Below are positions 17,607 to 26,705 of a stretch of DNA of 64,000 bases, in pieces. Within the stretch, counting starts at the first letter, position 1. Each line of letters begins with the position of its first letter. The notes beneath the pieces were generated by a model. It was not told where the DNA came from. It did not search any database and saw only the letters and a list, made by a program, of their open reading frames with translations. This stretch comes from SYIM01 sp039800325 (GTDB lineage Bacteria; Pseudomonadota; Gammaproteobacteria; Burkholderiales; Burkholderiaceae_E): the NCBI GenBank assembly GCA_039800325.1, contig JBDLQY010000022.1:1-64000 (forward strand). Reading direction: 5' to 3'. Made by a program: the position numbers and the translations under genes.

Positions 17607-18554
17607 TCAGCCGTTATGTGGGGTGACCTCTACACCCACCCGTTCGATCAGGATTCGATAGTGCTCGGGCCGGCGGTGGGCGGCATAGTTAAACATGGTC
17701 TTCTTTAAATTCTGCGCGAGATCGAGATCGGCATCGTAGCTGATGAGTTCGTCATCCTCACCCACGGTCTTGGCTACGATCTCTCCGGTAGGCGCCACAA
17801 TAACCGAATGGCCGAACATACGGAAACCATCCTCAAATCCGCACTTGGCGGTTTCAACCAACCAGGTGGCATTCATAAATGCCATCGCCTGCGCCATGAT
17901 GAGATGGTGATGCACCCGCAGCGCGGGCGGCTCGGGATAGTGAAGATTCTCGGTGGGCGTATTGAAGCCCAGGGTAATCAGCTCGGCCCCCTGCAAAGTG
18001 AGCGCACGAAATGCCTCTGGCCAGCGCCTGTCATTACAGATGAGCATACCCATGATGGCATCCTGCATGCGCCAGGTGCGAAAACCCAGGTCGCCCACCT
18101 CGAAGTATTTTTTTTCCAGATGCTGGAAGGCAGCCTGCGGTTTGTGATCGGCATGGCCAGGCAGATGAACCTTGCGGTACTTGCCAACGATGTCGCCCGA
18201 AGGCGACACCAAAATAGCGGTATTGAAGCGGCGTGTCTGGCCGTCGATCTCGGTGAGCTCGGCGTAGCCTAGATAAAAGCCGATGCCATAACGACGCGCG
18301 TCATCAAACAGGGGCTGTGTCACCGGTGACGGCATAGTGCGCTCAAAAAACCGCTGATCGACTTCCTGTTGGTCATCAAACCAATAGCGCGGAAAAAAGG
18401 TAGTCAAGGCAAGCTCTGGAAACACAACAAAGCGCACACCCCGGGCATGGGCCTGGGCGAGCAGCGCGCGCAGCCGGTCGACCATGACGGCACGACTATC
18501 GGCAAGATTCACCGGCCCCAGTTGAGCGGCCGCAAGATGCAGTTTTCGGGTCAT
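17607..18554 (-). CDS. N-carbamoyl-D-amino acid hydrolase
   Basis: A 315-residue nitrilase-superfamily enzyme closely resembling Agrobacterium D-carbamoylase: FPELALTTFFPR, then GYAEL, RRFNT, YRKVHLPGH, FQHLEKKYFE and CNDRRWPEA in the same order. The catalytic triad is E47, K128 and C173. It splits N-carbamoyl-D-amino acids to D-amino acid, CO2 and ammonia, the second step after D-hydantoinase. Length is close to the family's usual 304 residues. It is cytoplasmic. Confidence 0.93.
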   Translation of the reverse strand: MTRKLHLAAAQLGPVNLADSRAVMVDRLRALLAQAHARGVRFVVFPELALTTFFPRYWFDDQQEVDQRFFERTMPSPVTQPLFDDARRYGIGFYLGYAELTEIDGQTRRFNTAILVSPSGDIVGKYRKVHLPGHADHKPQAAFQHLEKKYFEVGDLGFRTWRMQDAIMGMLICNDRRWPEAFRALTLQGAELITLGFNTPTENLHYPEPPALRVHHHLIMAQAMAFMNATWLVETAKCGFEDGFRMFGHSVIVAPTGEIVAKTVGEDDELISYDADLDLAQNLKKTMFNYAAHRRPEHYRILIERVGVEVTPHNG

Positions 18555-18656
18555 GTGAGGGATGTCCTTAGTAAATTCATGAGCACGAGGCGCGGCCTAT
18601 CAGCGGGCTGCGCATCGTCGGATCAGGCGCGCCGTTGGTCGCGAGCGCGGCTCACA

Positions 18657-20126
18657 TCAACGCGGCAGAGGCGTGCCCCAGGCCTTGAGCTGAGCCATTT
18701 CGGTAATGTCGATCCCGGTCGGCTGCAGCGCGTCAGAACGCTGCCTGGCCAGAAAGCGACCGCGTCCGCGGGCGGCGCTGATTTGCCCAGGTGCAGCCAA
18801 CTGGTCGATGATGATTTCGCCCCGCGAGGTAACGATGACAGGCCAGCCGCGCAGCTTGCGTCCGGTGTACGGCGTATAGCCGGTGTTGTCATGTAACAGC
18901 GATGCGTCGATCGTCATTTCGCGTTGCGGATCCCAGACCGCGATATCAGCGTCTGCGCCAATGGCAATACGCCCCTTTTGCGGCAGGCCATAAATATCAG
19001 CGTGGCGAGTAGCGGTGAGTTGCACGAATTCACCCAGGCTGAGACGCCCCTCACCCACACCATAGGTAAACAACAGTGGAAGCCGTAACTCTAGCCCAGG
19101 AACGCCGTTGGCCATCTCTTTGAAGGTGGTTTTTTCACCCTTGGGCAGCTTACCGCTGGCATCGTACCGATACGGCGCATGATCGGACGAGTAAACCGCC
19201 AGCGAACCATCTTTGAGCCCGGTCCAGCAGGCCTGCTGCGCAGCCTCATCGCGCGGCGGCGGCGAGCAGCAGAACATCGCGCCCTCAAGTCCGCGGTCAA
19301 TGTCGGCTCCGGTCAGAAACAGATACTGCGGACATGTTTCGCCATAAACCTTAACGCCCCGCGCGCGGGCTGCCCGGATGGCGGCCACACCCTCGATGGT
19401 GCTGACATGAACGATCAGAATGGGCGTGTCGACCAGCTCGGCCAGCGCAATCACGCGGTTAATGGCCTCGGCTTCGGACGAACGGGTGTGACAGATTGCG
19501 TGGTAGCGGGGCGCCACGTTACCCGCGCCGACCATCTTGCCAGCCAACCAACTGATCATGCCGTGGTTCTCGGCATGAACCATGGTAAGGGCACCGTGCG
19601 CACGTGCCGTGGCGAGCACATCGAGAATCTGCTCATCATGCAGGCGCATGCGGTCATAGGTCATGAAGATCTTGAACGAGCGCACGCCAGTTTCGATCGC
19701 AGCGGGCAGATCGGTGCCGACGGTCTGCTCATCTGGATTGGCCACAATCAGATGAAAGCCGTAATCGATGACTGCTTTTTCAGCAGCGCGACGATGGTAG
19801 TCAGCCAGTACCTCGGGAATATGGTCGTTACGATGCTGGGCACAGAACGGAATGACGGTGGTTGTGCCCCCGAACGCGGCCGACACGGTCGCCGAATGAA
19901 AGTCATCAGCACACATGATGCCGAACGACGATACCTGTTCGATGTGACAGTGACTGTCGACACCACCCGGCATCACCAGCTTGCCGCGTGCATCGATTTC
20001 GCGCTTACCTGGGCCGAGCCCCGCGCCAATCGCGACGATTCGCTCGCCGAAAATACCGACATCGGCGGTAACCGCTCCGTCGGCGTTGACGACGGAACCC
20101 CCTCGAATGACCAGATCCAGTTGCAT
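18657..20126 (-). CDS. hydA: D-hydantoinase / dihydropyrimidinase
   Basis: A 489-residue cyclic amidohydrolase. The binuclear metal site is visible: H59-x-H61 (DSHCHIE), a lysine for carboxylation K152 (SFKIFMTY), H184 (VHAEN), H240 (IVHVST) and D315 (SSDHAPY). It opens hydantoins or dihydropyrimidines to N-carbamoyl amino acids. The adjacent D-carbamoylase, importer and racemase support the hydantoin role over reductive pyrimidine degradation, although a dihydropyrimidinase activity is probable as well. It is the first gene of the cluster; no dedicated regulator gene adjoins it. Confidence 0.93.
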   Translation of the reverse strand: MQLDLVIRGGSVVNADGAVTADVGIFGERIVAIGAGLGPGKREIDARGKLVMPGGVDSHCHIEQVSSFGIMCADDFHSATVSAAFGGTTTVIPFCAQHRNDHIPEVLADYHRRAAEKAVIDYGFHLIVANPDEQTVGTDLPAAIETGVRSFKIFMTYDRMRLHDEQILDVLATARAHGALTMVHAENHGMISWLAGKMVGAGNVAPRYHAICHTRSSEAEAINRVIALAELVDTPILIVHVSTIEGVAAIRAARARGVKVYGETCPQYLFLTGADIDRGLEGAMFCCSPPPRDEAAQQACWTGLKDGSLAVYSSDHAPYRYDASGKLPKGEKTTFKEMANGVPGLELRLPLLFTYGVGEGRLSLGEFVQLTATRHADIYGLPQKGRIAIGADADIAVWDPQREMTIDASLLHDNTGYTPYTGRKLRGWPVIVTSRGEIIIDQLAAPGQISAARGRGRFLARQRSDALQPTGIDITEMAQLKAWGTPLPR

Positions 20127-20297
20127 AGTAAGCGTCCTTGAAGGTGCATGCCGGTCGCTTGACCGAACCGGGCCCTGCGAGATTGTGCCGCAAGCACCGC
20201 CCGGTCGCGAATCGACGCCGCGCGCCTAGGGATCAGGCTACCGGTTTAGCGCTTTAAGCAGAATAGCGCGAACCATCGCTTGATGGCCCAGTCGGGC

Positions 20298-21347
20298 TCA
20301 GGCTTGCAGAAAAGTCCCAATTTGCGCGTCGAGCCAGGCGATATCGGCTGCCCGCACGCCACTGGCGGCCTGATGACCGCGGTCTGAGGGAATGCATTCA
20401 AAGCGGCCTGCGGCAATGGCCTGCGCCGCGGCCACAGCCGACCATCCGGGGTTGTACAGATCAAGCTCGGGCGCGAGCACCAGAGTACGGGCGCGAATGG
20501 CAGCCAAGGCCTTCGCCGTATCACCCGCAAAGCCTGGCGTCATACCAAGGTCGTGCTCATCATAGGCACGGGTCTGCGCGAGCCAGTCGAACGCATCAGG
20601 ACCATGAGTAGAAAACCAGGACGACTTTTCATCGAGCCAGTCCATCAGAGCCGAGGCGCTGGCAAAGTCTTCAAGCGCCTGCGGGCTGGACGGAACGATC
20701 AGCTGGGCCAGAGGCACCCACAGTCGCATGGCATCGGCCCGCGCGCGCGGCTGCGTGCAGGCCGCATCCAAAAAAAGAGCTCGGCGCCCCAGCTCATTGA
20801 CCAACTGCGACCAGCGACTTGTGCTCGCCATGGGCGTCATCGCGATGACACGCTGCGTGCGCTCGGGGTCACTTACAGCCCACTGCAGCGCCTGCATGCC
20901 GCCCATGGAGGCGCCAACCACAGCGTGAAGCTGTTGAATACCCAACTGCTCGAGCAATCGGCGTTGACTATTGACCATGTCGCGAATGCTGATACGCGGA
21001 AAACGGGCTCCGGGTTGATGCGCGCTGTTAGAGGGCGAGGAGGACAGACCATTGCCTAAGGCATCGATCACGATTACATGAAAACGGTTGGTATCCAGAC
21101 AGCGCTTAGGTCCGATCAAAAAATCAAGCCGGTGATGCGTGCTACCAATGGCACAGCATGCCAGGACGGTGTTATCACCCTGGGCATTACGCGCGCCATG
21201 CTCAACCCAGATCAGGTGAGCATCCTGAAGCACCTCGCCGGACTCAAGCGCAAAATCGCCCAGGGCGGCGTGGTGATGCGGACGATCAATCCAGCCAGCC
21301 GCCATCGGTGGATGGCGCAGGGGCTGCGTCACGGGCACCGTGCTCAT
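20298..21347 (-). CDS. Alpha/beta hydrolase of the MetX (homoserine acetyltransferase) family
   Basis: A 349-residue alpha/beta-hydrolase with the MetX-type nucleophile elbow GASMGGMQALQW, an acid in LAPELDLYNP and a histidine in SDRGHQ. In biosynthetic MetX the early motif is longer and the protein usually sits with metW; here there is no metW and the neighbour is an alcohol dehydrogenase, so a catabolic esterase or acyltransferase role is as likely as methionine synthesis. The start is uncertain: ATG at 21347 (used) or ATG at 21392, only 6 bases after the dehydrogenase stop; neither has a clear ribosome-binding site. Confidence 0.8.
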   Translation of the reverse strand: MSTVPVTQPLRHPPMAAGWIDRPHHHAALGDFALESGEVLQDAHLIWVEHGARNAQGDNTVLACCAIGSTHHRLDFLIGPKRCLDTNRFHVIVIDALGNGLSSSPSNSAHQPGARFPRISIRDMVNSQRRLLEQLGIQQLHAVVGASMGGMQALQWAVSDPERTQRVIAMTPMASTSRWSQLVNELGRRALFLDAACTQPRARADAMRLWVPLAQLIVPSSPQALEDFASASALMDWLDEKSSWFSTHGPDAFDWLAQTRAYDEHDLGMTPGFAGDTAKALAAIRARTLVLAPELDLYNPGWSAVAAAQAIAAGRFECIPSDRGHQAASGVRAADIAWLDAQIGTFLQA

Positions 21348-21398
21348 AAGCCGCGCACGCTGACTTGCGGCCAGCCCGGGGTACGATCCCATCGACGT

Positions 21399-22502
21399 CT
21401 AGCCATGCATCATCACCACGGCACGCACCACATTGCCTCGCTGCATGGCTTCAAAACCCTGGTTGATATCCGCCAGAGAAAGCCTCAGGTCGATCAGCTC
21501 ATCAAGCATGAGCGTGCCATCGAGGTAACGCTGGGCAAGCCACGGAAAGTCACGGCGCGGGCGGGCTCCGCCGTATGACGATCGGACGATGCGCTTTTCG
21601 CCCATGAGCGAGCCAAAGCGAAGACTGACCTTGCGATCGACATTGGTCTTGCCAAGAATAACCAGCTGACCACCCGGCCGGGTAATCTCAAGCGATAACT
21701 GCAAGGCGGCCTCGGCGCCCGCCGACTCAAAGGTGGCGTCGGCACCGCGCCCCGACGTCAGGTCGCGCACCGCTGCGAGCGCATGCTCATCGGCCAGAAC
21801 CAGATCGGTGGCGCCGAATCGACGCGCAGTCTCAAGTCGTGCCGGGTCACGATCAATCGCGATGATGCGGCCTGCGGATTGAATACGAGCACCCTGAATC
21901 GCGTTAAGACCCACCGCCCCGCACCCCACAATGGCCGCCGTGGCCCCAGCCTCGAGTCGGGCCAGCCGCACCACTGCCCCCACTCCGGTCATCACACCGC
22001 AGCCGATCAGGCAGGCGCGATCAAAGGGTATGTCTGCCGGTACAGCAATAGCGCCACTTTCAGGCAGTACCGAGTACTCAGCATGCGATGACACCACTGA
22101 GAAATGATGCAGCTTGGCACCGTCAACACTGAGGCGAGAGCGGCCATCGAGCAGATGGCCGGCAGGCTGATGCCGGGTAAACGGTTCGCACAATACCGGC
22201 TGATCGCGCTCGCAATAAAAGCAGTGCCCGCAATGCGGATTCCAGGAGGCGATCACCGTGTCGCCCGGTTTGACGCGAGTGACATCACTGCCCACTGCCT
22301 CGACCACACCAGCACCTTCATGTCCCAACACGATGGGTAAGGGATAAGCGAGGCTTCCCTGCATGACCTCAAGGTCGGTATGGCACAGCCCGCTTGCATA
22401 GTTACGGATGAGAACATCACCCGGCCCCAGGGTCTCCAGTCGGACAGTCTGCACCACGAGCGGCGAGCCCACCTGATGCAGCACTGCGGCTTTGAATTCC
22501 AT
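21399..22502 (-). CDS. Zinc-dependent alcohol dehydrogenase
   Basis: A 367-residue medium-chain dehydrogenase. Catalytic zinc ligands are C40 (GLCHTD), H61-E62 (GHEGAG) and the cysteine in IGCGVMTG; the four structural-zinc cysteines are in CGHCFYCERDQPVLC near 91-105. The NAD-binding loop is VGCGAVGLNAIQGA. It resembles class III-type enzymes acting on primary alcohols or aldehydes; the substrate is not shown. It lies in the same direction as the MetX-like gene (6-51 bases apart, depending on start). Confidence 0.9.
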   Translation of the reverse strand: MEFKAAVLHQVGSPLVVQTVRLETLGPGDVLIRNYASGLCHTDLEVMQGSLAYPLPIVLGHEGAGVVEAVGSDVTRVKPGDTVIASWNPHCGHCFYCERDQPVLCEPFTRHQPAGHLLDGRSRLSVDGAKLHHFSVVSSHAEYSVLPESGAIAVPADIPFDRACLIGCGVMTGVGAVVRLARLEAGATAAIVGCGAVGLNAIQGARIQSAGRIIAIDRDPARLETARRFGATDLVLADEHALAAVRDLTSGRGADATFESAGAEAALQLSLEITRPGGQLVILGKTNVDRKVSLRFGSLMGEKRIVRSSYGGARPRRDFPWLAQRYLDGTLMLDELIDLRLSLADINQGFEAMQRGNVVRAVVMMHG

Positions 22503-22540
22503 ATCTGCAAAGTCCTCGCTTGCGCCGCTACACCCAAGGT

Positions 22541-22822
22541 TTAGCGGGCTGCGCCCGCACCGGGCACAGACCCCGTGAGCACCTGCAGGCGCTCGTACTT
22601 AGCCTGTAAGGCTTCGCGACTTTCACGCCACAGCGGGTTTAGGGGGATGCAGGCTACCGGGCACACCTGCTGGCACTGCGGCTCGTTAAAGTGTCCCACG
22701 CACTCGGTACATTTGTGCGGGTCTATTTCATAAATCGACTCGCCCATAGAGATCGCGCCATTGGGGCACTCGGGCTCGCAGACATCGCAATTAATGCACT
22801 CATCGGTGATCATCAGCGCCAT
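22541..22822 (-). CDS. YfhL-type 2[4Fe-4S] ferredoxin
   Basis: A 93-residue ferredoxin with two 4Fe-4S motifs: CINCDVCEPECP and, after a spacer typical of the Alvin/YfhL group, CTECVGHFNEPQCQQVCPVACI with an insertion between cysteines. It is an electron carrier of the cytoplasm. It lies 17 bases downstream of coaD, an arrangement common in Betaproteobacteria. Confidence 0.9.
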   Translation of the reverse strand: MALMITDECINCDVCEPECPNGAISMGESIYEIDPHKCTECVGHFNEPQCQQVCPVACIPLNPLWRESREALQAKYERLQVLTGSVPGAGAAR

Positions 22823-22839
22823 GGTGAGGCTCCTGTAGC

Positions 22840-23340
22840 TCAGGCCGACGACGACGGCGAGGGCTGTGCGAGCTTACGAGCGATCCAGGCCTGTACCGCC
22901 GGCGGCACAAAGGCCGATACGTCGCCTCCCATCTGCGCGATCTCGCGCACCAGGGTACCGGATACAAACTGTTGCCCAGACGACGGCGTCATGAAAATAG
23001 TTTCGGTGCCAGCGTAGAGATCGCGATTCATGCCCGCCATCTGGTATTCGTATTCAAAGTCGGCCACGTTGCGCACACCGCGAACGACAACCTGGGCATT
23101 TTGCGCCTGAAGAAACTGCACCAGCAGCCCCGAAAAGGTAACCACCTCGACGTTGCGCAGGTCAGCCAACACCTCACGCGCAATCGCTAGACGTTCATCC
23201 ACCGAAAACAGGGGATTCTTGCCGCGGCTTGATGCGACTCCAACCACCAGACCGTCGAACAGCCGCGCGGCGCGACGAACCAGATCTTCATGGCCGCGCG
23301 TCAGCGGATCAAAGGTGCCCGGGTAGATGGCTCGGGTCAT
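22840..23340 (-). CDS. coaD: Phosphopantetheine adenylyltransferase
   Basis: A 166-residue enzyme of coenzyme A synthesis. It has the nucleotidyltransferase motif GTFDPLTRGHEDL and the second motif FMTPSSGQQFVSGTLVREIA, both typical of CoaD. It joins ATP to 4'-phosphopantetheine to give dephospho-CoA. Its ATG overlaps the rsmD stop by 4 bases, so the two are translationally coupled. Confidence 0.96.
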   Translation of the reverse strand: MTRAIYPGTFDPLTRGHEDLVRRAARLFDGLVVGVASSRGKNPLFSVDERLAIAREVLADLRNVEVVTFSGLLVQFLQAQNAQVVVRGVRNVADFEYEYQMAGMNRDLYAGTETIFMTPSSGQQFVSGTLVREIAQMGGDVSAFVPPAVQAWIARKLAQPSPSSSA

Positions 23341-23942
23341 GATGTGCGCCCTCCTGCATGAGCCGCCTCAGCGAGGCAGCGCCACAGATGATAATGGACC
23401 TCGCCCGCGCGGCCCGTGCGCAGCGACTCGAACCCCTCAGGCGGCATAAGCGCGCACTCAGCCTCGACATAGACCAGTCCGTACGCCTTCAAAAGCGCGG
23501 GCAGTCGTGGCATGACACGCTCGACCCAAGCCTGTCGAAACGGCGGATCCAGCAGAATCAAATCAAAACGCTCACCGCGTTCGAGCAGCGCTGCCATTGC
23601 GGTCATCGCATCCCCCTCAATCAGACTGGCCGATGGCGCAGCCTTGAGGCGATCAATCGCGGTGCGAAGAGCAGCCGCGGCCGTACGGTTGCTTTCGACC
23701 AGCACCACACGCTCTGCTGCGCGCGAGGCCGCCTCAAGGCCCAGCGCACCCGTGCCGGCAAACAAGTCCAGGCATGACCAGCCATCCAGTGACTGCCCTA
23801 GCCAATTAAAGAGGGTTTCACGCACCCGGTCGGGCGTCGGTCTGAGTCCTGGCGCATCAGCCACTGGCAGCAGCGTGCGCCGCCATCGGCCACCGATGAT
23901 GCGAACGCGCGCGGGCCTGGCAGGACCAGCACTCAAGACCAC
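23337..23942 (-). CDS. rsmD: 16S rRNA (guanine(966)-N(2))-methyltransferase
   Basis: A 201-residue methyltransferase with RIIGGRWRR, the RPTPDRVRETLFNWL motif, SAM loop DLFAGTGALGLEAASR and catalytic LDPPF, all as in RsmD. It methylates G966 of 16S rRNA. The start is GTG at 23942, 7 bases after the peptidase stop; a TTG two codons later is an alternative. rsmD-coaD pairing is common in proteobacteria. Confidence 0.93.
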   Translation of the reverse strand: MVLSAGPARPARVRIIGGRWRRTLLPVADAPGLRPTPDRVRETLFNWLGQSLDGWSCLDLFAGTGALGLEAASRAAERVVLVESNRTAAAALRTAIDRLKAAPSASLIEGDAMTAMAALLERGERFDLILLDPPFRQAWVERVMPRLPALLKAYGLVYVEAECALMPPEGFESLRTGRAGEVHYHLWRCLAEAAHAGGRTS

Positions 23943-23949
23943 TCAACAC

Positions 23950-25287
23950 TCAAGGCCGTACGGCCACCGTCGGCGCACCCACCACGACGGTCGATAGGGC
24001 TTGCGGCTTTACATGACGCGCAAAGGATGCACGAACGTCGGCCACCGAGACCGATTCGATGCGCTGCGGCCAACGCTCAAGCCAATCAAGCGGCAAATCA
24101 TGAACGCCGATGAGCACCAGCTGATCAAGAATTTTTCGGTTCGAGTCGATTCGCAGGGGAAAACCACCCACCAGATTGGCTTTGGCTGCGATCACCTCGG
24201 CTTCGGTAGGACCCTCATTCAGAAAACGCTGCAGGGTTTCATTGACCACCTGCAAGGCCAGCTCGGCCTGCTCTTTGCGCGTCTGTAAACCGATCATGAA
24301 TGGACCCGGCTGTGCCATCGGCGAGAAATAGGAATAGACGCTGTAAGCGAGGCCTCGCTTTTCGCGCACCTCGTTGTAAAGCCGGGATACGAATCCGCCC
24401 CCGCCCAGCACATAGTTACCCACCTGGAGCGCGAAAAAGTCTGGGTGTCCGCGAGCAATAGCCGCCAGTCCGATGCGGATGTGACTTTGCGATGCCGGAT
24501 GCTCAATACGTGTGCTCACGCCCTTATCTGTCGCGGGTAGTGACGGCCGTTGAGGCGCAGCTTCTCCGGGCGGCAGGCCACGCGTCAGCGTCTCGGCGAT
24601 GGCCCGAGCCTGCTCGGCGCTGATGTTGCCGATCATGGCAACCACCGCGCGCGATGCGCCGTAATGACGCCGATGAAACGAGATCAGGTCATCGCGGGTG
24701 ATGGCCTGCACAGTCTCGGGTGTGGCGTGGCGACCATAGGGATGTTCACCATACAGTGCAGCACTGAACTCGCGCGACACGATAGTCTCGGGACGGGTTT
24801 GGGATTCACGCAGCTGCGTGACCAGGCGCGACTTCTCGCGCTCAAGCACCGCCTCAGGAAAGCTGGGTCGCGTCAAAAGCTTTGCCGTCAGCTCAACAGC
24901 CCGCGTCAATTCAGGCTCGCTCGTGAGCGTACGCAGACTGACGCTGGCGCGATCATCACTGGCACCCGATCCACGCAGGGCGCCGATGCGCGCGAAGGCT
25001 TCTGCAATCGCCGCCTCGTCCATGTCGGTATTGCCCGCGTCGAGCATACTCGCGGTCAGCGAGGCCAGTCCCTGCCGGCCCTGTGGAACCAGCCACCCAC
25101 CCGCATCCAGGTCGACCACGATATCGAGCATGGGGATGGCATCGGCCTTTACAAACAACACGCGCGCGCCCGATGCGCTGGTCCAGCGTTCAATGGGTAA
25201 CACAGCCCAGGCAGGCGCAAGCCAGGCCAAGCAGAGTAGGAACGCGAGCGCGACGGGCCAACGATTCGGCGGGGACAGGGTGATCAT
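23950..25287 (-). CDS. M16-family peptidase subunit lacking the zinc motif
   Basis: A 445-residue M16 protein with a signal peptide or anchor (MITLSPPNRWPVALAFLLCL, cleavage near AWA). Where active M16 proteins have HxxEH, this one has GLASLTASMLDAG, so it cannot bind catalytic zinc. It would be the partner subunit of the active M16 protein encoded just upstream, as in PqqF-like/mitochondrial processing peptidase pairs. The C-terminal GLAYSVYSYFSP and GGGGFVSRLYNEVREKRG match the family. The ATG at 25287 lies 7 bases after the partner's stop; a longer in-frame start at 25488 would overlap the partner by about 190 bases. Confidence 0.9.
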   Translation of the reverse strand: MITLSPPNRWPVALAFLLCLAWLAPAWAVLPIERWTSASGARVLFVKADAIPMLDIVVDLDAGGWLVPQGRQGLASLTASMLDAGNTDMDEAAIAEAFARIGALRGSGASDDRASVSLRTLTSEPELTRAVELTAKLLTRPSFPEAVLEREKSRLVTQLRESQTRPETIVSREFSAALYGEHPYGRHATPETVQAITRDDLISFHRRHYGASRAVVAMIGNISAEQARAIAETLTRGLPPGEAAPQRPSLPATDKGVSTRIEHPASQSHIRIGLAAIARGHPDFFALQVGNYVLGGGGFVSRLYNEVREKRGLAYSVYSYFSPMAQPGPFMIGLQTRKEQAELALQVVNETLQRFLNEGPTEAEVIAAKANLVGGFPLRIDSNRKILDQLVLIGVHDLPLDWLERWPQRIESVSVADVRASFARHVKPQALSTVVVGAPTVAVRP

Positions 25288-25294
25288 GTGTGCG

Positions 25295-26656
25295 TCAGTG
25301 CCGTAAGCGGGTCGCTGAGGAACCCGGGCCTCGGCCACTGGCCAAGGGCTGCGGATCAAGCGAAACCACGGTGAGACTATCGTCGACAAAGTAACGTGCG
25401 GCGACTGCCTGAACATCTGCGGGACGTACCTCGCGAATACGTTCGAGCATGCGCTCGCCATCGCGCCAGCCCAGCCCAAGCGCGGCAAGTCCGGCGATTT
25501 CCATGGCCTGGGACATCAGCGAATCACGTTGATAAACCCGGCTAGCCAGATACTGGGTACGAATGCGGGCGAGCTCGTCTTCGCTCACGCCCTCAGCCGC
25601 AATACGCGCGATCTGCGCTTGAAGCGCCTGTCGTACCTGCTCGACGCTGCGGCTTCGCGCCGGGGTAGCCGCGAACGTGAACAGGCCCGGACCGCGCTGA
25701 GTCATGTCGTAGCCGGCCGAGGCCGAGACCGCCACCTGAGAGCCTCGTACCAGCTCACGCACCAGCCGACTGGTGTCATCGCCGGACAGCACCGCCGCGA
25801 GCATCTCGAGCGCGTAGGGCTCAATGTCACCTGCAAGGGATTCAAGCTTGGGCACCCGATAAGCCATCAGCACATAAGGGCTATCAGCCGGCGCCTTCAC
25901 GACTGACTGCCGCAATCCACGCTGGGCGGGCTCTTGCTGCGACTTACGCTGCGGTACGGCGCGTGCCGGAATACGGCCATAGTGAAGCTGCGCCAAATCG
26001 AAAACGGCCTGCGGATCAACGTCGCCGGCGATCACCAGGGCAGCGTTCGATGGCGCGTACCAGCGCTCGTACCACTCGCGCAGGTCCTGCACATTGAGCG
26101 TTCGCAGGTCGCTCATCCAGCCGATGACCGGGTGGCGGGCCGGCGAGGCGCTGAGCGCGCTGGCCATTAATTGCTCGTACACCAGAGAGCGCGCTCGGTC
26201 TTCGGTACGCAAGCGGCGCTCTTCAATGACCACCTCACGCTCAGGCTCAAAGCTTTCGGCCGTGATGACCAGGTTGGCCATTCGGTCAGCCTCCAGCGCC
26301 ATCACCTCGGCCAGGCGTGCACTGGGAATCTGCTGAAAGTAGCCGGTGTAGTCGCGCGACGTGAATGCGTTTTCACGCCCACCCATGGCCGCTACGCGCC
26401 GCGAGAACTCCCCGGCCGGCACCTCACGGGTGCCTTTGAACATCATGTGCTCAAGCGCATGCGAGATACCCGTGATTCCGTTGCTCTCATCAATGGAGCC
26501 CACGCGATAAACCAGCAGCTGAACCACGGTGGGCGCGCGCCGGTCCTGCTTGACGATGACGCGCAGACCGTTCTCGAGCACACGCTCGATGGGATCAGCC
26601 GCCTGCGCAAAGGGCAACAGACTGGCGAGAATAAGAGTGATGAGAAGGTGACGCAC
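25295..26656 (-). CDS. M16-family zinc peptidase, active subunit
   Basis: A 453-residue protein with a signal peptide (VRHLLITLILASLLPFAQA) and the inverted zinc motif HALEH at 66-70, followed by the distal glutamate in EREVVIEERR. It is a periplasmic or membrane-linked metallopeptidase that works with the inactive partner encoded next. A much longer open frame runs back to 27103, but that part is low-complexity Ala/Gly/Ser sequence antisense to ftsY; I start at GTG 26656, directly before the signal peptide. No strong Shine-Dalgarno site is present, so the exact start is uncertain. Confidence 0.9.
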   Translation of the reverse strand: MRHLLITLILASLLPFAQAADPIERVLENGLRVIVKQDRRAPTVVQLLVYRVGSIDESNGITGISHALEHMMFKGTREVPAGEFSRRVAAMGGRENAFTSRDYTGYFQQIPSARLAEVMALEADRMANLVITAESFEPEREVVIEERRLRTEDRARSLVYEQLMASALSASPARHPVIGWMSDLRTLNVQDLREWYERWYAPSNAALVIAGDVDPQAVFDLAQLHYGRIPARAVPQRKSQQEPAQRGLRQSVVKAPADSPYVLMAYRVPKLESLAGDIEPYALEMLAAVLSGDDTSRLVRELVRGSQVAVSASAGYDMTQRGPGLFTFAATPARSRSVEQVRQALQAQIARIAAEGVSEDELARIRTQYLASRVYQRDSLMSQAMEIAGLAALGLGWRDGERMLERIREVRPADVQAVAARYFVDDSLTVVSLDPQPLASGRGPGSSATRLRH

Positions 26657-26705
26657 GGGGATGACGGATGGCAGGCAAGCGTTAGAATTCGTCCCGAGTG
26701 TAGCG

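Noticed and set aside
19179..20141. 320-codon plus-strand open frame
   Set aside because: Antisense to the D-hydantoinase gene with its full metal site; product has no domain signs.
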